A DNA stretch of 64,000 nucleotides, from assembly GCF_014650895.1 (NCBI RefSeq), contig NZ_BMVV01000031.1:1-64000 (forward strand). The letters run 5' to 3'. The notes below the pieces were generated by a model. That model had not been told where the DNA came from, did not search any database, and saw only the letters and a program-made list of their open reading frames with translations. The stretch comes from Streptomyces omiyaensis. GTDB lineage: Bacteria > Actinomycetota > Actinomycetes > Streptomycetales > Streptomycetaceae. The position numbers and the translations under genes are program-made. Of the stretch, positions 25,565 through 34,111 are shown in pieces; the stretch's first letter is position 1; each line of letters opens with the position of its first letter.

Positions 25565-27580
25565 TCAGTTCGTGGCCGCGCCGTTCAGCGCGGCGGTCTC
25601 CGCCGGTACGGCGCCCTCCGCGGACGCGTCCAGCAGGCCGGAGTTCATGACCTTGGCGAGGAGCGCGGAGACGCTCAGGTTCTGCACGTCGGTCGTGGAC
25701 AGGGATCCGAGCACCTTGGTGAGGTCCCCGGTGAAGGAGCCCTCGCCGTTCAGCCAGGGGCCCGCGAGGGCCTGCACCGTGCTGGAGTGGTCGACGAACC
25801 CGTCGACGGACTTGCCCAGCGCGATGGACTGCACGAGCCGGTCGAGAAAGACGGACTCCCCGCCCACGATGCTGATGTCCGCGTTCTCAAGGCCGGTGGC
25901 GAGCACCGTGGCCTGGGCCTCGGCGACCTGCCGCTGGACGTCGAGTCCGGCGAGCCGGATCTCCTTCTCGGCCTCCAGCCGGAGCCGGTACTCCTCGTGC
26001 GTACGGGACGCCTCGTCGAAGGCGGCGACGGCGATGGCCTTCTGGTTGAGTCCCTCGGCCTCGGCCTTCAGCTTCTCGCCGATCGCGGTCGCCTCGGCGA
26101 GCGCCTTGGCCCGCAGCCCCTCGGCCTCGGCGCGGAGCCGGGCCTCGGTGGCGTCGGCCTCGGCGCGGCCGGCCTTCTCGATGGCGTCGGCCTCCTTCTC
26201 GCGGACCTGGACGGCGGCGAGCCCTTCGGCGGCGGCCTCGGCCTGGACGCCCTCGGCGAGCCGGATCTTGGCCCGGGCGTCCATGTCGGCGGCCTTGTTG
26301 CGGGCCTCGGCCAGGGTCAGCTCCTCGGCGGCCCGGTGGATCGCGGCCTGCTCGGCGGCCTCGGCGGCCTTGATGTCCTTGACGAGCTTCTCCTGGGCCT
26401 CCGCCTCGGCGGCGATGACGAGCGTCTGCCGCTCGCGCTCGGCCTCCTCCACGGCCCGCAGCCGCTTGATGGACTCCTCCTGCTCGGCCACGGTCCGGTC
26501 GACAGCGACCCGCTCGCGGATGACCTCGGCGATGTCCCGGCGCTCGGCCTCGACCTCCTTCTCCGCCGCGATCCGCGTCAGTTCGGTCTCCCGGTCGCGG
26601 GCGATGACCTCCAGCAGGCGGTCCTTCTCGATCCGCTCGTTCTCGACCGCGATGACCCGCTCGCGGTTCTTCTGCGCGACGACGACCTCGCGGGCCTGGT
26701 TCTCCCGCTGGACGCCGAGCTGCTCCTCGGTGCGCAGGAACGCGCTCTGCGCCCGCAGCCGCTCCTCCTCCACGACCTTCGCCGTCTCGGCCTCCTCGCG
26801 GGCCCGGACGGTCTCGATCTCGCGCTTCTGCTTGATCTCCGCGTCCGCCTGGCGTCGCTCCAGCTCCAGGATCGCCTCGCGCGCGTCCACGTTCTGCCGG
26901 GTGATCTCCTTCTGCTCGTGCTGCCGCAGTTCGTTCGTGCGGACGTTCTCGGCGGCGGTGAGCTCGGTGATCTTGCGGATGCCCTGGGCGTCGAGGATAT
27001 TGCCGGCGTCGAGCTGGGTGAGCGGGGTCTGCTCCAGGTAGTCGATGGCGGCGTCCTCCAGGCTGTAGCCGTTGAGGTCGATGCCGATCAACTCGATGAT
27101 CCGGAAGCGGAGTTCCTCACGCTTGGTGTAGAGGTCGGTGAAGTCCATCTGCTTGCCGACCGACTTCAGCGCCTCGGAGAACTTCGCGTTGAACAGCTCC
27201 TGGAGCGTTGCCTGGTCGCTGGCCCGGGCCGTGCCGATGGCCTGGGCGACCTTGATCACGTCCTCGACGGTCTTGTTCACGCGGACGAAGAAGGAGATCC
27301 GGATGTCGGCGCGGATGTTGTCCCGGCAGATCAACCCGTCCCGGCCGGTCCGGGAGATCTCGATGGTCTTCACCGAGATGTCCATCACCTCGGCCTTGTG
27401 GAGCACGGGCAGGACCACCTGCCCGGTGAAGGTGACGTCGACCTTGCGCATCTTGGACACGATCAGCGCCTTGCCCTGCTCCACCTTGCGGAACAGCCGG
27501 CCGACCATGAACAACGCCGCGACGACGGCGAGCAGGACGACGGCGACGAGCACGCCGAGGCCCGAGGTGATGGCATCCAT
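25565..27580 (-). CDS. flotillin-like SPFH protein (YqiK/FloT type)
   Basis: Protein of 671 residues: one N-terminal hydrophobic anchor (LGVLVAVVLLAVVAALFMVG), an SPFH domain (about 35-235) with KVDVTFTGQVVLPVLHKAEV, and a very long Ala/Glu/Arg-rich coiled coil (about 240-570) with the repeated AEAEG pattern of flotillins. A C-terminal region follows with GGESVFLDRLVQSIALGKSV. Flotillins organise membrane microdomains. The upstream gene is YqiJ-like, reproducing the yqiJ-yqiK arrangement; downstream lies the giant ATPase. ATG at 27580 is taken because the upstream extension of the frame has no coding character. Confidence 0.88.
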   Translation of the reverse strand: MDAITSGLGVLVAVVLLAVVAALFMVGRLFRKVEQGKALIVSKMRKVDVTFTGQVVLPVLHKAEVMDISVKTIEISRTGRDGLICRDNIRADIRISFFVRVNKTVEDVIKVAQAIGTARASDQATLQELFNAKFSEALKSVGKQMDFTDLYTKREELRFRIIELIGIDLNGYSLEDAAIDYLEQTPLTQLDAGNILDAQGIRKITELTAAENVRTNELRQHEQKEITRQNVDAREAILELERRQADAEIKQKREIETVRAREEAETAKVVEEERLRAQSAFLRTEEQLGVQRENQAREVVVAQKNRERVIAVENERIEKDRLLEVIARDRETELTRIAAEKEVEAERRDIAEVIRERVAVDRTVAEQEESIKRLRAVEEAERERQTLVIAAEAEAQEKLVKDIKAAEAAEQAAIHRAAEELTLAEARNKAADMDARAKIRLAEGVQAEAAAEGLAAVQVREKEADAIEKAGRAEADATEARLRAEAEGLRAKALAEATAIGEKLKAEAEGLNQKAIAVAAFDEASRTHEEYRLRLEAEKEIRLAGLDVQRQVAEAQATVLATGLENADISIVGGESVFLDRLVQSIALGKSVDGFVDHSSTVQALAGPWLNGEGSFTGDLTKVLGSLSTTDVQNLSVSALLAKVMNSGLLDASAEGAVPAETAALNGAATN

Positions 27581-27639
27581 GAGAGAACCCCGTGTCGATC
27601 GAAGAGTGCGTACCCGCTCAGGCGGAGGTACGCGAAGAA

Positions 27640-28044
27640 TCAGGTGCGGGCACGTCGCCCCGGGCCCGGCCGTGGCGACGTCCTCGGGAACGAGGCGCGT
27701 CGCCGTAGGCCGAAGACCCACTTCGTCAGCCGCCAGGACAGGGTCAGAGCACCCGCGAGCAGGAACACGGACAGCGGCAGAGCCCAGACTCCGGGCAGCC
27801 CGGCCCGGCCGAGCAGCACCATGCCGCAGATGTCGAGCACCCACCCGGTGGCGACGACGGCGGATGCCGCCGTGGCGACCGACGTGTCACCGAGCCCCAG
27901 AGCCTCGGTGTCCGCGTCGGCATCGAAGGCGTCCGGGGCGGTGACGCGGCAGAGCACCAGCGTCCAGAAGCCGATCACGGCGGCGAATGCGGTGGTCATA
28001 ACCAGACAGGGAAAGCCGAAGGCCGCTCCGATGAACTCGCTCAT
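27640..28044 (-). CDS. YqiJ/DUF1449-like membrane protein without OB domain
   Basis: Protein of 134 residues with three to four membrane segments. The N-terminus (AAFGFPCLVMTTAFAAVIGF) followed by an acidic loop APDAFDADADTEALGLGD resembles the start of YqiJ/DUF1449 proteins, which pair with flotillins. The soluble OB-fold half found in YqiJ is absent; the protein ends in a basic, proline-rich tail. GGGGGAG precedes the ATG at 28044. It is the first gene of the flotillin operon, 59 bases before the flotillin start. Family assignment is by pattern and gene order. Confidence 0.65.
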   Translation of the reverse strand: MSEFIGAAFGFPCLVMTTAFAAVIGFWTLVLCRVTAPDAFDADADTEALGLGDTSVATAASAVVATGWVLDICGMVLLGRAGLPGVWALPLSVFLLAGALTLSWRLTKWVFGLRRRASFPRTSPRPGPGRRART

Positions 28045-28141
28045 CGCCGCTCCCCCGTGACAGCTCTTCCGGATCCCGGCATCAGTGACACCACACCTCT
28101 GCCGCCGAAGCCCATTCTGCGGGGCATCTGGCAGGAGCCGC

Positions 28142-28160
28142 ATTGCCGGAGTACGGCAAT
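28142..28160. promoter_or_regulatory. palindrome ATTGCCG-N5-CGGCAAT, copy 2
   Basis: ATTGCCGGAGTACGGCAAT has the same 7-base arms as the site at 7623-7641 and also shares the flanking C before and C after. It lies about 100 bases upstream of the first gene of the flotillin operon, a normal position for an operator. Confidence 0.5.
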
Positions 28161-28325
28161 CTTTACGTCTTCTTGATGCCGAGACGCGCAAACCTCGAGC
28201 GAAAGTGGAGTTCCATGCGTTGAAGACGTGCTGGACGCCGATGGTGCTCGCCGGACGCCTGACACCGTCAAGTCGGTACCGGAACGGCCGTGGACGGCGG
28301 CTGCCGTCGGGGAAGCGACGCGGCG

Positions 28326-28358
28326 ATGCCCCCGAGGGCTACTGCGCCCCGGGGGCAT
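28326..28358 (-). terminator. hairpin downstream of the DM13 remnant
   Basis: ATGCCCCC (28326-28333) and GGGGGCAT (28351-28358) pair perfectly, extended by GGGC/GCCC around a short loop with one bulged A. It lies about 27 bases past the stop of the minus-strand DM13 fragment. Confidence 0.55.
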
Positions 28359-28384
28359 CCACTGGGCGTACTCGGCGAGCGGTG

Positions 28385-28627
28385 TCAGACGCGCGCCAAA
28401 GCCGCGGCGCCGAAGGAGACGTCGAACCGGTCGCACCAGATGCTCACGCTCGGAACCGTCGACCAGTCGATGTCTGCGGGCAGCAGATCGGGGCCATTAC
28501 TGGTATCGAGTCCTTCGAGGCGCAGAGTATGGCTGCCGTCAGCGAGGCGGATGGCTTTTGCGGTGCCGGTGGTCGTGTGCTCGTGGCTGATGAAGGTGGG
28601 AGGAAGGGACTCCCGGTCCACGAGCAC
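28385..28627 (-). pseudogene. truncated DM13-domain copy
   Basis: Eighty codons parallel the DM13 protein at 3331-3876: FISHEHTTTGTAKAIRLADG, LDTSNGPDL and SIWCDRFDVSFGAAALARV. Compared with that paralogue it has lost the signal/anchor and linker, and an in-frame block of about 40 residues between NGPDL and LPADIDW, removing half of the domain core. Both copies end at the same residue. The deletion of structural strands makes a functional product unlikely. The upstream sequence shows no anchor in any frame. Confidence 0.75.
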
Positions 28628-28694
28628 GGACCGCGCGTGGACCGGGAGCGCTCGGTCGTCCCGGCTGGGTGCTCCGGGGCGGCCGATGTTCCGA

Positions 28695-29225
28695 TCAGGC
28701 TCGTGTGACCGTGAAGGCGCACCAGGCGGTCCAAGCGGAGGCGGTGTCTCCGTCCTTCACCCTGACGCGCCAGCGGTACGCGCCCTCGGTCAGGGTGCCG
28801 GCCGGCACCTGGAGGGCGGCGGCGTGGCTGGTGTCGCTCGTGAGCTGTCGGTGGAGCACGGGCTTGCCCGCGACGGTGTCGACCTCGAAGACGACCTTGC
28901 GGCGGGGGCCGGGCCGAGACGTTTCGACGGTACCGGGAGGAGCGACGGACTCCAGGGTGGCGGCGAGCGTCGGGCTGTCGGCGGTGACGACAGGGTCTCC
29001 GGCCGGGTCGCCGCAGAGCTGGAAGCCCGCGTACGAGCCGTCGGAGACGCGCGGGGCTTCAGGAGTCGGCAGCAGCCGGTCGTCCGTGACAGCCGCGGCC
29101 GGGGCCCGGTCGGCGGAGGCGGCCGCGAAGGCCATCGGAGCGGCGACGGCTCCCGCGGCGCAGAGCGCGAGAAGAGCGAAGGCCGCCCGGCGGGTGCTCC
29201 GGCGGGGTTGGGTATGCGTACGCAT
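28695..29225 (-). CDS. secreted protein with Ig/FN3-like domain
   Basis: Protein of 176 residues with a signal peptide (RRAAFALLALCAAGAVAAPM, about residues 10-30) and a mature region resembling the beta-sandwich that follows DNRLRE domains in Streptomyces surface proteins: DSPTLAATLESV, then AGTLTEGAYRWRVRVKDGD and SAWTAWCAFTV. ATG at 29225 is used because AGGAGG lies about 10 bases upstream; an ATG at 29246 would place the start in the ribosome-binding region. It begins 28 bases after the haloperoxidase fusion gene, so the two are probably cotranscribed. Confidence 0.7.
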   Translation of the reverse strand: MRTHTQPRRSTRRAAFALLALCAAGAVAAPMAFAAASADRAPAAAVTDDRLLPTPEAPRVSDGSYAGFQLCGDPAGDPVVTADSPTLAATLESVAPPGTVETSRPGPRRKVVFEVDTVAGKPVLHRQLTSDTSHAAALQVPAGTLTEGAYRWRVRVKDGDTASAWTAWCAFTVTRA

Positions 29226-29253
29226 GTCGGTGTCTTTCCTCCTCATCGTCCGG

Positions 29254-32094
29254 CTACTTCACGTAGAGCGTGTGGTCGGGGCCCGACGCCTGGACCTGGG
29301 TGCACTGGTAGGAGGTCCAGCGGTGTTCGGCGACGAGGCGTTTGCCGACCTCCTGACAGCCGGCGAGGTTGTGCAGGGTCTCGTAGGAGGTCCAGGCCGC
29401 GGCCGAGTTCGGCTTGAGCTTGTTCGCGACGCCGTAGGCGGCGGCCTTGCCTCCGGCGGTGACCCCGTCGGTGCCGTCCCAGCGGTAGTGGACGCCGAGC
29501 CAGACCCGGCCGACGGCGTTCTCGGTCGCCGCCGCGGAAATGCTGGTGAAGGTGCGGGTGACACCGAGGGCGTTGGGGTCCTCGGTGGTGGCGGTCCAGG
29601 TGATCTGGTCGGTGCCGAACCACGTCTGGGTGGCCTTGGACCAGGCACCGGCGAAGGTGGCGTGGCCGGAGACGTAGGCCGGGAACGGCGGGGAGAAGTG
29701 CAGGCCGTTGCGGTCCTGTGACAGCGGCTGCCAGTTGGCGTCGGCGGTGGTGTTCGCATTGCCGTCGCCGTCGAGGCGGATCGCGCTCTCCGGCCGCCAC
29801 AGGTCGATGTTCGTCTGGTACTTCTGGTCCCAGGACATGATCGCCGCGTCCGCCATGGCGAAGGCGGTCAGCGCGAACAGTTTGGCGTTGCCGGTCACGG
29901 TGGTGCCGTGCTGGCGGGACAGGATCTGGGTGTGCTCGAAGAGCTGGCCCGGCGGCTTGTAGGTGCCGTCGAGGTCGTTGGCCCAGAACAGTGCCGCCTG
30001 CGTCTGGTCGGGGGTACGGGCGGTGGACTCGGCACGACCGAGGCTCTTCACGTCGTTGACCTGCTCGGCGTATGCCTGGCTCGGCAGCAGCGTGCTCATC
30101 TGGCTGTGCCCGGCCGGACCTGCGGTACGGAACTGCGCGCTGCTCGCCATGGCGAAGGGCTTGACCAGACCCCACTGCGGGGTGGCTCCGTTACCGGTGC
30201 CGGTGGGCCGCCAGTAGCCGGGCTGCGTGGAGCCGGTGTAGGGGGCGACGGGAGCCGAGCCGTCGTTCTGGCGGGCCGCGATCATCGCGGAGGCGGCCTT
30301 CTGCCCCACTTCGGTGCCGGCCGCGCGCTGCGCGCTGGTGACGGCGGCGGGGATGGTGGAGCGGGCTGCGGCGATCTCGTCGTCGAAGTTCAGTGTCGGA
30401 TACAGCGACCGAAGGACGTCGAAGGCGGCGTGGTCGATGGCGCTGTTCACGTCCGGCAGGGCTCCGTTGGAGGCCGTCGCCTTGACGAGGTAGGCATCGC
30501 CAAGGCACTTGAGCGCGCCCTCGGCGCACCTGGCCGAGTTGGCCGCGTCGTAGATGGCTCCGTGCACCATCGCCCCGGCCCGAGCCAGCGGGCCGGGCGC
30601 GCCGCCGACCTGCCGGAAGGTCTCTTGCAGGACGTCGTTCCAGTAGACGACGTGGTCCTTGACCGGGTCGGCCGGCGTCTCGTAGGTGACGAGGATCGAC
30701 GGCGCGGTGCTGGTCTGTGCGGAAGCGAAGATCTTGAAGGCGGTGACGTCGCTCTCGTCGGTGGCCCGCAGGCCGATGGTGTCGACCGTGTTCGTGGTCT
30801 TCGACCACTGCTTCACCAGAGGGGTGATGTCCTCCGATATCCAGCGCGGGCCGCAGTCGGTGTGGCCGTGGGTCTGGGTGGAAGTGGTCACCTTGGAGCG
30901 CCAGGCGGGCTGGTTGCTCCAGCGGGTGGCGGACGAGGCGTTGCCGGTGTCCCAGATCTCCCAGGAGCGCGGTGTGCAGTTGTCCGCCCAAGTGGCGTAG
31001 AGGTTGAGTTCGGCGTTCAGGATGTCCTGGCCGGTGACGGACGCATGGCGCGGGAAGTTGATGAAGGAACGGGCCTCGCCCTTCTGCCACTCGCGGCCCA
31101 CGCGCAGGTCGACGCCGGCCGAGAAGTCGGCCGTGTCGCCGTTGCGGACGTAGGTGTCGAAGTCCGTGCCGAAGTAGACGGCCGGGTCGATGGTCACGGG
31201 GTAGCGGGTGGCCTCGTCGGTGAGGAAGCCGCGGTCCGCCTTGACCCGCAGGTCGAAGCCGCCGGCCCGCTCGGTCACTCCCAGGTCCACGCGGGCGGCG
31301 CGGGCTCCGGGCGCGTTCTCACCGCCGGCTCCCGCGTCCCACATGTACGGCGTGGAGCCGCGTCCCACGCTCTCGCCTGTACGTGTGTCCGTCAGGGTCA
31401 GCGTGTCGTCCGGGCCCTGTCGTGCCGTGATTCCGTCCGTGCGCACCGGGAGGACCAGATCCGCGGCCCGTTCTGCCGCCTTCCGGTCCGCCACGACGAG
31501 GTACTGCTCGAAGCCCGTGCGGGTGGCCTCGACGACCAGGTCGGTTCCGGGAAGCACCTCGTCGTACGTGGCCTTCGGACCGTTCAGGCGGGGCTCGGGA
31601 AGGGGGCCCTTCCAGCCGAGAGAGAGCCGTTGCGCGTCCTGGCCCAGGGTGGCCAGGTCTCCACCGGACGCGCCCGTACGGCCGGCCAGGCGCAGGCCAC
31701 GGGGGTGGGCCTTCGGCCGGACGGAGCCGTCCGTGTCCTTCACCAGGGTGAGGTCGACACCGACCCAGCGGCCGCGCTCTCTGAATCGGACAGGCCCGGC
31801 GAACGACTCGAGCGACATCGTGCCGTCGGGGTTCGCCCACAGCGTGGTGCTCTCCGTGCGGGCGCTCACGACCTCGATCCGCCGCCCCTGGGCCTGAGCG
31901 GTGAGGCGCGCGTTCACTTCTTCCCGCGGGGCCGCCGACTCCACGGCGCGGTGCGCCGCGGGTGCCGATGCGGAGGCGGCCGGCGCGAGGGATAAGACAG
32001 TGCCCGCTTCGGCGAGCAGGAGCAGAGCAAGAGGGAAGGCCAGAGGCCCGCCGCGCCGTTCCGGTCCACGGGACCGGCCGGTGGAACTGTGCAC
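29254..32094 (-). CDS. secreted DNRLRE-domain / vanadium-dependent haloperoxidase fusion
   Basis: Protein of 946 residues with a signal peptide (PLAFPLALLLLAEAGTVLSL, about residues 16-36). The N-terminal half (about 60-470) is of the DNRLRE surface-protein type, including YPVTIDPAVYFGTDFDTYVRN and a terminal VTYETPADPV. The C-terminal half (about 470-946) is a PAP2/vanadium haloperoxidase: LWRPESAIR (near 768), FPAYVSGHATFAGAW (near 805) and VGRVWLGVHYRWDGTDG (near 868), providing the vanadate-binding Arg, Ser-Gly-His and Arg/His residues. It may halogenate or use peroxide outside the cell. GTG at 32094 follows AAGGAG. Confidence 0.85.
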   Translation of the reverse strand: MHSSTGRSRGPERRGGPLAFPLALLLLAEAGTVLSLAPAASASAPAAHRAVESAAPREEVNARLTAQAQGRRIEVVSARTESTTLWANPDGTMSLESFAGPVRFRERGRWVGVDLTLVKDTDGSVRPKAHPRGLRLAGRTGASGGDLATLGQDAQRLSLGWKGPLPEPRLNGPKATYDEVLPGTDLVVEATRTGFEQYLVVADRKAAERAADLVLPVRTDGITARQGPDDTLTLTDTRTGESVGRGSTPYMWDAGAGGENAPGARAARVDLGVTERAGGFDLRVKADRGFLTDEATRYPVTIDPAVYFGTDFDTYVRNGDTADFSAGVDLRVGREWQKGEARSFINFPRHASVTGQDILNAELNLYATWADNCTPRSWEIWDTGNASSATRWSNQPAWRSKVTTSTQTHGHTDCGPRWISEDITPLVKQWSKTTNTVDTIGLRATDESDVTAFKIFASAQTSTAPSILVTYETPADPVKDHVVYWNDVLQETFRQVGGAPGPLARAGAMVHGAIYDAANSARCAEGALKCLGDAYLVKATASNGALPDVNSAIDHAAFDVLRSLYPTLNFDDEIAAARSTIPAAVTSAQRAAGTEVGQKAASAMIAARQNDGSAPVAPYTGSTQPGYWRPTGTGNGATPQWGLVKPFAMASSAQFRTAGPAGHSQMSTLLPSQAYAEQVNDVKSLGRAESTARTPDQTQAALFWANDLDGTYKPPGQLFEHTQILSRQHGTTVTGNAKLFALTAFAMADAAIMSWDQKYQTNIDLWRPESAIRLDGDGNANTTADANWQPLSQDRNGLHFSPPFPAYVSGHATFAGAWSKATQTWFGTDQITWTATTEDPNALGVTRTFTSISAAATENAVGRVWLGVHYRWDGTDGVTAGGKAAAYGVANKLKPNSAAAWTSYETLHNLAGCQEVGKRLVAEHRWTSYQCTQVQASGPDHTLYVK

Positions 32095-32418
32095 GCCGTA
32101 CTCCTTCTGATCAAGAGGGAACAGACGCACGGAATGCTCACAGCCGACTACTCGGCGCGTCCACGGCTTGTCTCGGAAAGCGACGTGATCATTCCGACAG
32201 TGGAACCAGGAACTCCGTTGGGAATCGGGCGGTTCTCCAGCCAACAGCGTCGCGCCGGGACGTTCGCCTCATCACCTCCCATCACGGCACTTGACAGAAG
32301 TCGCCGGTGAAGACCGCTCCAACCGATACGGTCATGCTCGGTGATCCCCCGACCGGGGAACGTTGGTCCAGCCCCACGTGACCGGTTCTGTCGCCATCCG
32401 CCCCGGGTGACCCCGCGC
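32095..32418. other. 324-base intergenic region
   Basis: It lies downstream of the PucR-type regulator and upstream of the haloperoxidase fusion gene, both on the minus strand. A short GC hairpin (TCCCC and GGGGA near 32344-32359) may end the regulator transcript. No coding frame is supported. Confidence 0.4.
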
Positions 32419-33471
32419 TCAGAACTCCCTTTCCGGCCAGCCGAGCAGGCGGGCCCCGATCACGGCCGTTTGCAGCGTGTAGCGGCTCGCAGGGTCGGCA
32501 GGGTCCGCTCCGGTCAGTCGATGGATGCGCTCCAAGCGGTAACTGACCGCCCTGACCGACAAATTGAGGTCCTGGGCGGTCTTGGTCGTCACACACCCGC
32601 TGTCGAAGTACGCGGCGAGTGTGTCAAGGAGCGGTTCGGCCCCGCCGCGGGAGGACCTCAGGGGTCCGAGTGTGCTGCGGACGAGGTCCTCCATGGCCTG
32701 ACGGTCCCGGGTGAGGACCGGGTAGACGAGGAGGTCGACGGCGTGCAGGACGGGCGCGTCGAGACCGAGGCGGTCAGCGAGGTCGAGGGCGCCCAGTGCC
32801 TCCTCGTAGGAATGCACGACGCCCCTGGGCCCGGGCTGGGGCCGGCCGATCGCAGCCTGGCCGCCGCCGGTGGCGGCGAACGCCTGCTTGGCGAAGTGGG
32901 CGAGGACTTCGGGCTGGTCGCCAGGGGCGACACAGACCATGCGACCGCCCTTCGTGGTGAGCAGGATGTGCCGGTCGCCGAACCGCCCGATCAAGGCCCT
33001 CTCGACCTGCTGCGGCACCGGGTCCGCTTCCGTGTACGCCTTCGGCCCGCGCGCGACGGCGACCGCGTGGGCCTGGGAGAGGCGCAGCCCGAACCGCTCG
33101 GCCCGTTCCGCCGTCCGGCCCAGGTCGCTGCGCCCGTACAGCAGGTCGTCGATGAACTCCCGGCGCTCGGCCTCCTCCTGCCTGACGGCAAGTCGCTGGG
33201 CCCGTTCGAACCCCGTCGAGAAGGCGTCGACGGACTGCTTGACCACGGAGAGAAGGTCCAGGACCGTGCGCCGGGTCAGCGACTGCTCCGGCCAGACGGA
33301 CCGCACCGCGGTCAGGTGGCTGCCGATCAGTTCCCGCAAAGCGCGTCCCTCGCGGGCAGCATCCTCACCCGACTCCCGCTGGCGTTCGATCTCATCCCTG
33401 GTCAGCCGCCGTCCGGTGGCCGCGACGTCCACGAGCAACGACGCGTACTCAGGTGTGTAGTCGTCTGTCAT
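32419..33471 (-). CDS. PucR/CdaR-family transcriptional regulator
   Basis: Protein of 350 residues: an N-terminal helical region, a GGDEF-like CdaR middle part (about 150-270), and a C-terminal PucR-type helix-turn-helix (about 290-345) with LLDTLAAYFDSGCVTTKTAQ and LNLSVRAVSYRLERIHRLTG. PucR regulators usually control catabolic or metabolite-responsive operons. The ATG at 33471 is preceded by GGCGGGAAG. It follows two small membrane-protein genes on the same strand, 14 bases after the nearer stop codon, and may regulate them. Confidence 0.8.
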   Translation of the reverse strand: MTDDYTPEYASLLVDVAATGRRLTRDEIERQRESGEDAAREGRALRELIGSHLTAVRSVWPEQSLTRRTVLDLLSVVKQSVDAFSTGFERAQRLAVRQEEAERREFIDDLLYGRSDLGRTAERAERFGLRLSQAHAVAVARGPKAYTEADPVPQQVERALIGRFGDRHILLTTKGGRMVCVAPGDQPEVLAHFAKQAFAATGGGQAAIGRPQPGPRGVVHSYEEALGALDLADRLGLDAPVLHAVDLLVYPVLTRDRQAMEDLVRSTLGPLRSSRGGAEPLLDTLAAYFDSGCVTTKTAQDLNLSVRAVSYRLERIHRLTGADPADPASRYTLQTAVIGARLLGWPEREF

Positions 33472-33485
33472 CTTCCCGCCCACCG

Positions 33486-33797
33486 TTATTTTCCGCCGCG
33501 CCGGTTCGTCCCGGCGAGGATGTCGTAGAGGATGAAGAGCCCGACGGCCGTCCACATCAACCCCAGGCCGACGTAGGCCCACGTGGCGCGCACGGCAGTG
33601 GGGGCATCGACCAGACGCGGGATCGCGGTGACCAGTACGCCCCCGTACACGCACAGGCCAAGGGCACCCAGGAGTGGCACCGGCGCCCGGGCGCCCCGCA
33701 GGAAGACCGGCCGCCAGCCGGCCAGCACCGCCACGCTCGGTGCGAGGAGGAACATCGCTCCGCCGATCAGGACCACCCAGCTCTGCGTGACACTCAT
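33486..33797 (-). CDS. small membrane protein (103 residues)
   Basis: Three membrane segments are seen (SWVVLIGGAMFLLAPSVAVL, LLGALGLCVYGGVLVTAI and WAYVGLGLMWTAVGLFILYD). Its ATG overlaps the stop of the upstream small membrane protein (ATGA), and the regulator gene follows, so the three are likely one operon. The family is not recognised. Confidence 0.65.
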   Translation of the reverse strand: MSVTQSWVVLIGGAMFLLAPSVAVLAGWRPVFLRGARAPVPLLGALGLCVYGGVLVTAIPRLVDAPTAVRATWAYVGLGLMWTAVGLFILYDILAGTNRRGGK

Positions 33798-34078
33798 GAG
33801 GCCACGCCGGAGCGCTCACGGCGACGCCGCCGATCCACCTCATACATGCCGAGCAGGGCGGTGGCCGCGTTCAGGGGGAACGCGACAGCCTCGGCGACGG
33901 CGGTGATGTCCCAGGCGCGGCCTGCGCTCGCCGCGAGCGCCGTGCACAGCAGCAGTGCGGGAAGGAGCCTCCGCCACCGGGGCAGCTCCGCCATCCGCCA
34001 CACCCGCACGCACAGGACGACGTTGAAGACCAGGAAGGCGAGGGCGAACAGGGCGATCAGGATCAGGGTGAGGGGCAC
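33794..34078 (-). CDS. small membrane protein (94 residues)
   Basis: Two or three membrane segments (LTLILIALFALAFLVFNVVL, RRLLPALLLCTALAASAG and a weaker third), ending in a basic tail (DRRRRRERSG). It starts with GTG and is the first gene of a small operon with a second membrane protein and a PucR regulator. Its leader contains motif copy E only 33 bases upstream, grouping it with the antiporter and nhaA genes. Function unknown. Confidence 0.62.
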   Translation of the reverse strand: MPLTLILIALFALAFLVFNVVLCVRVWRMAELPRWRRLLPALLLCTALAASAGRAWDITAVAEAVAFPLNAATALLGMYEVDRRRRRERSGVAS

Positions 34079-34111
34079 GGCCGGACTCTTTCGGGGCAGG
34101 CGGAAGACAGT

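Larger units (their letters stand above)
28045..28384. other. upstream region of the flotillin operon
   Basis: 340 bases without a credible gene. It contains the palindrome at 28142-28160 and, at its far end, a hairpin at 28326-28358 belonging to the DM13 remnant. The operon promoter should lie between about 28045 and 28200. Confidence 0.5.

Noticed and set aside
25787..28060. Long plus-strand reading frame opposite the flotillin gene
   Set aside because: Repetitive Leu/Asp/Gly composition mirrors the Ala/Glu coiled coil on the other strand; no ribosome-binding site and it crosses two real genes.
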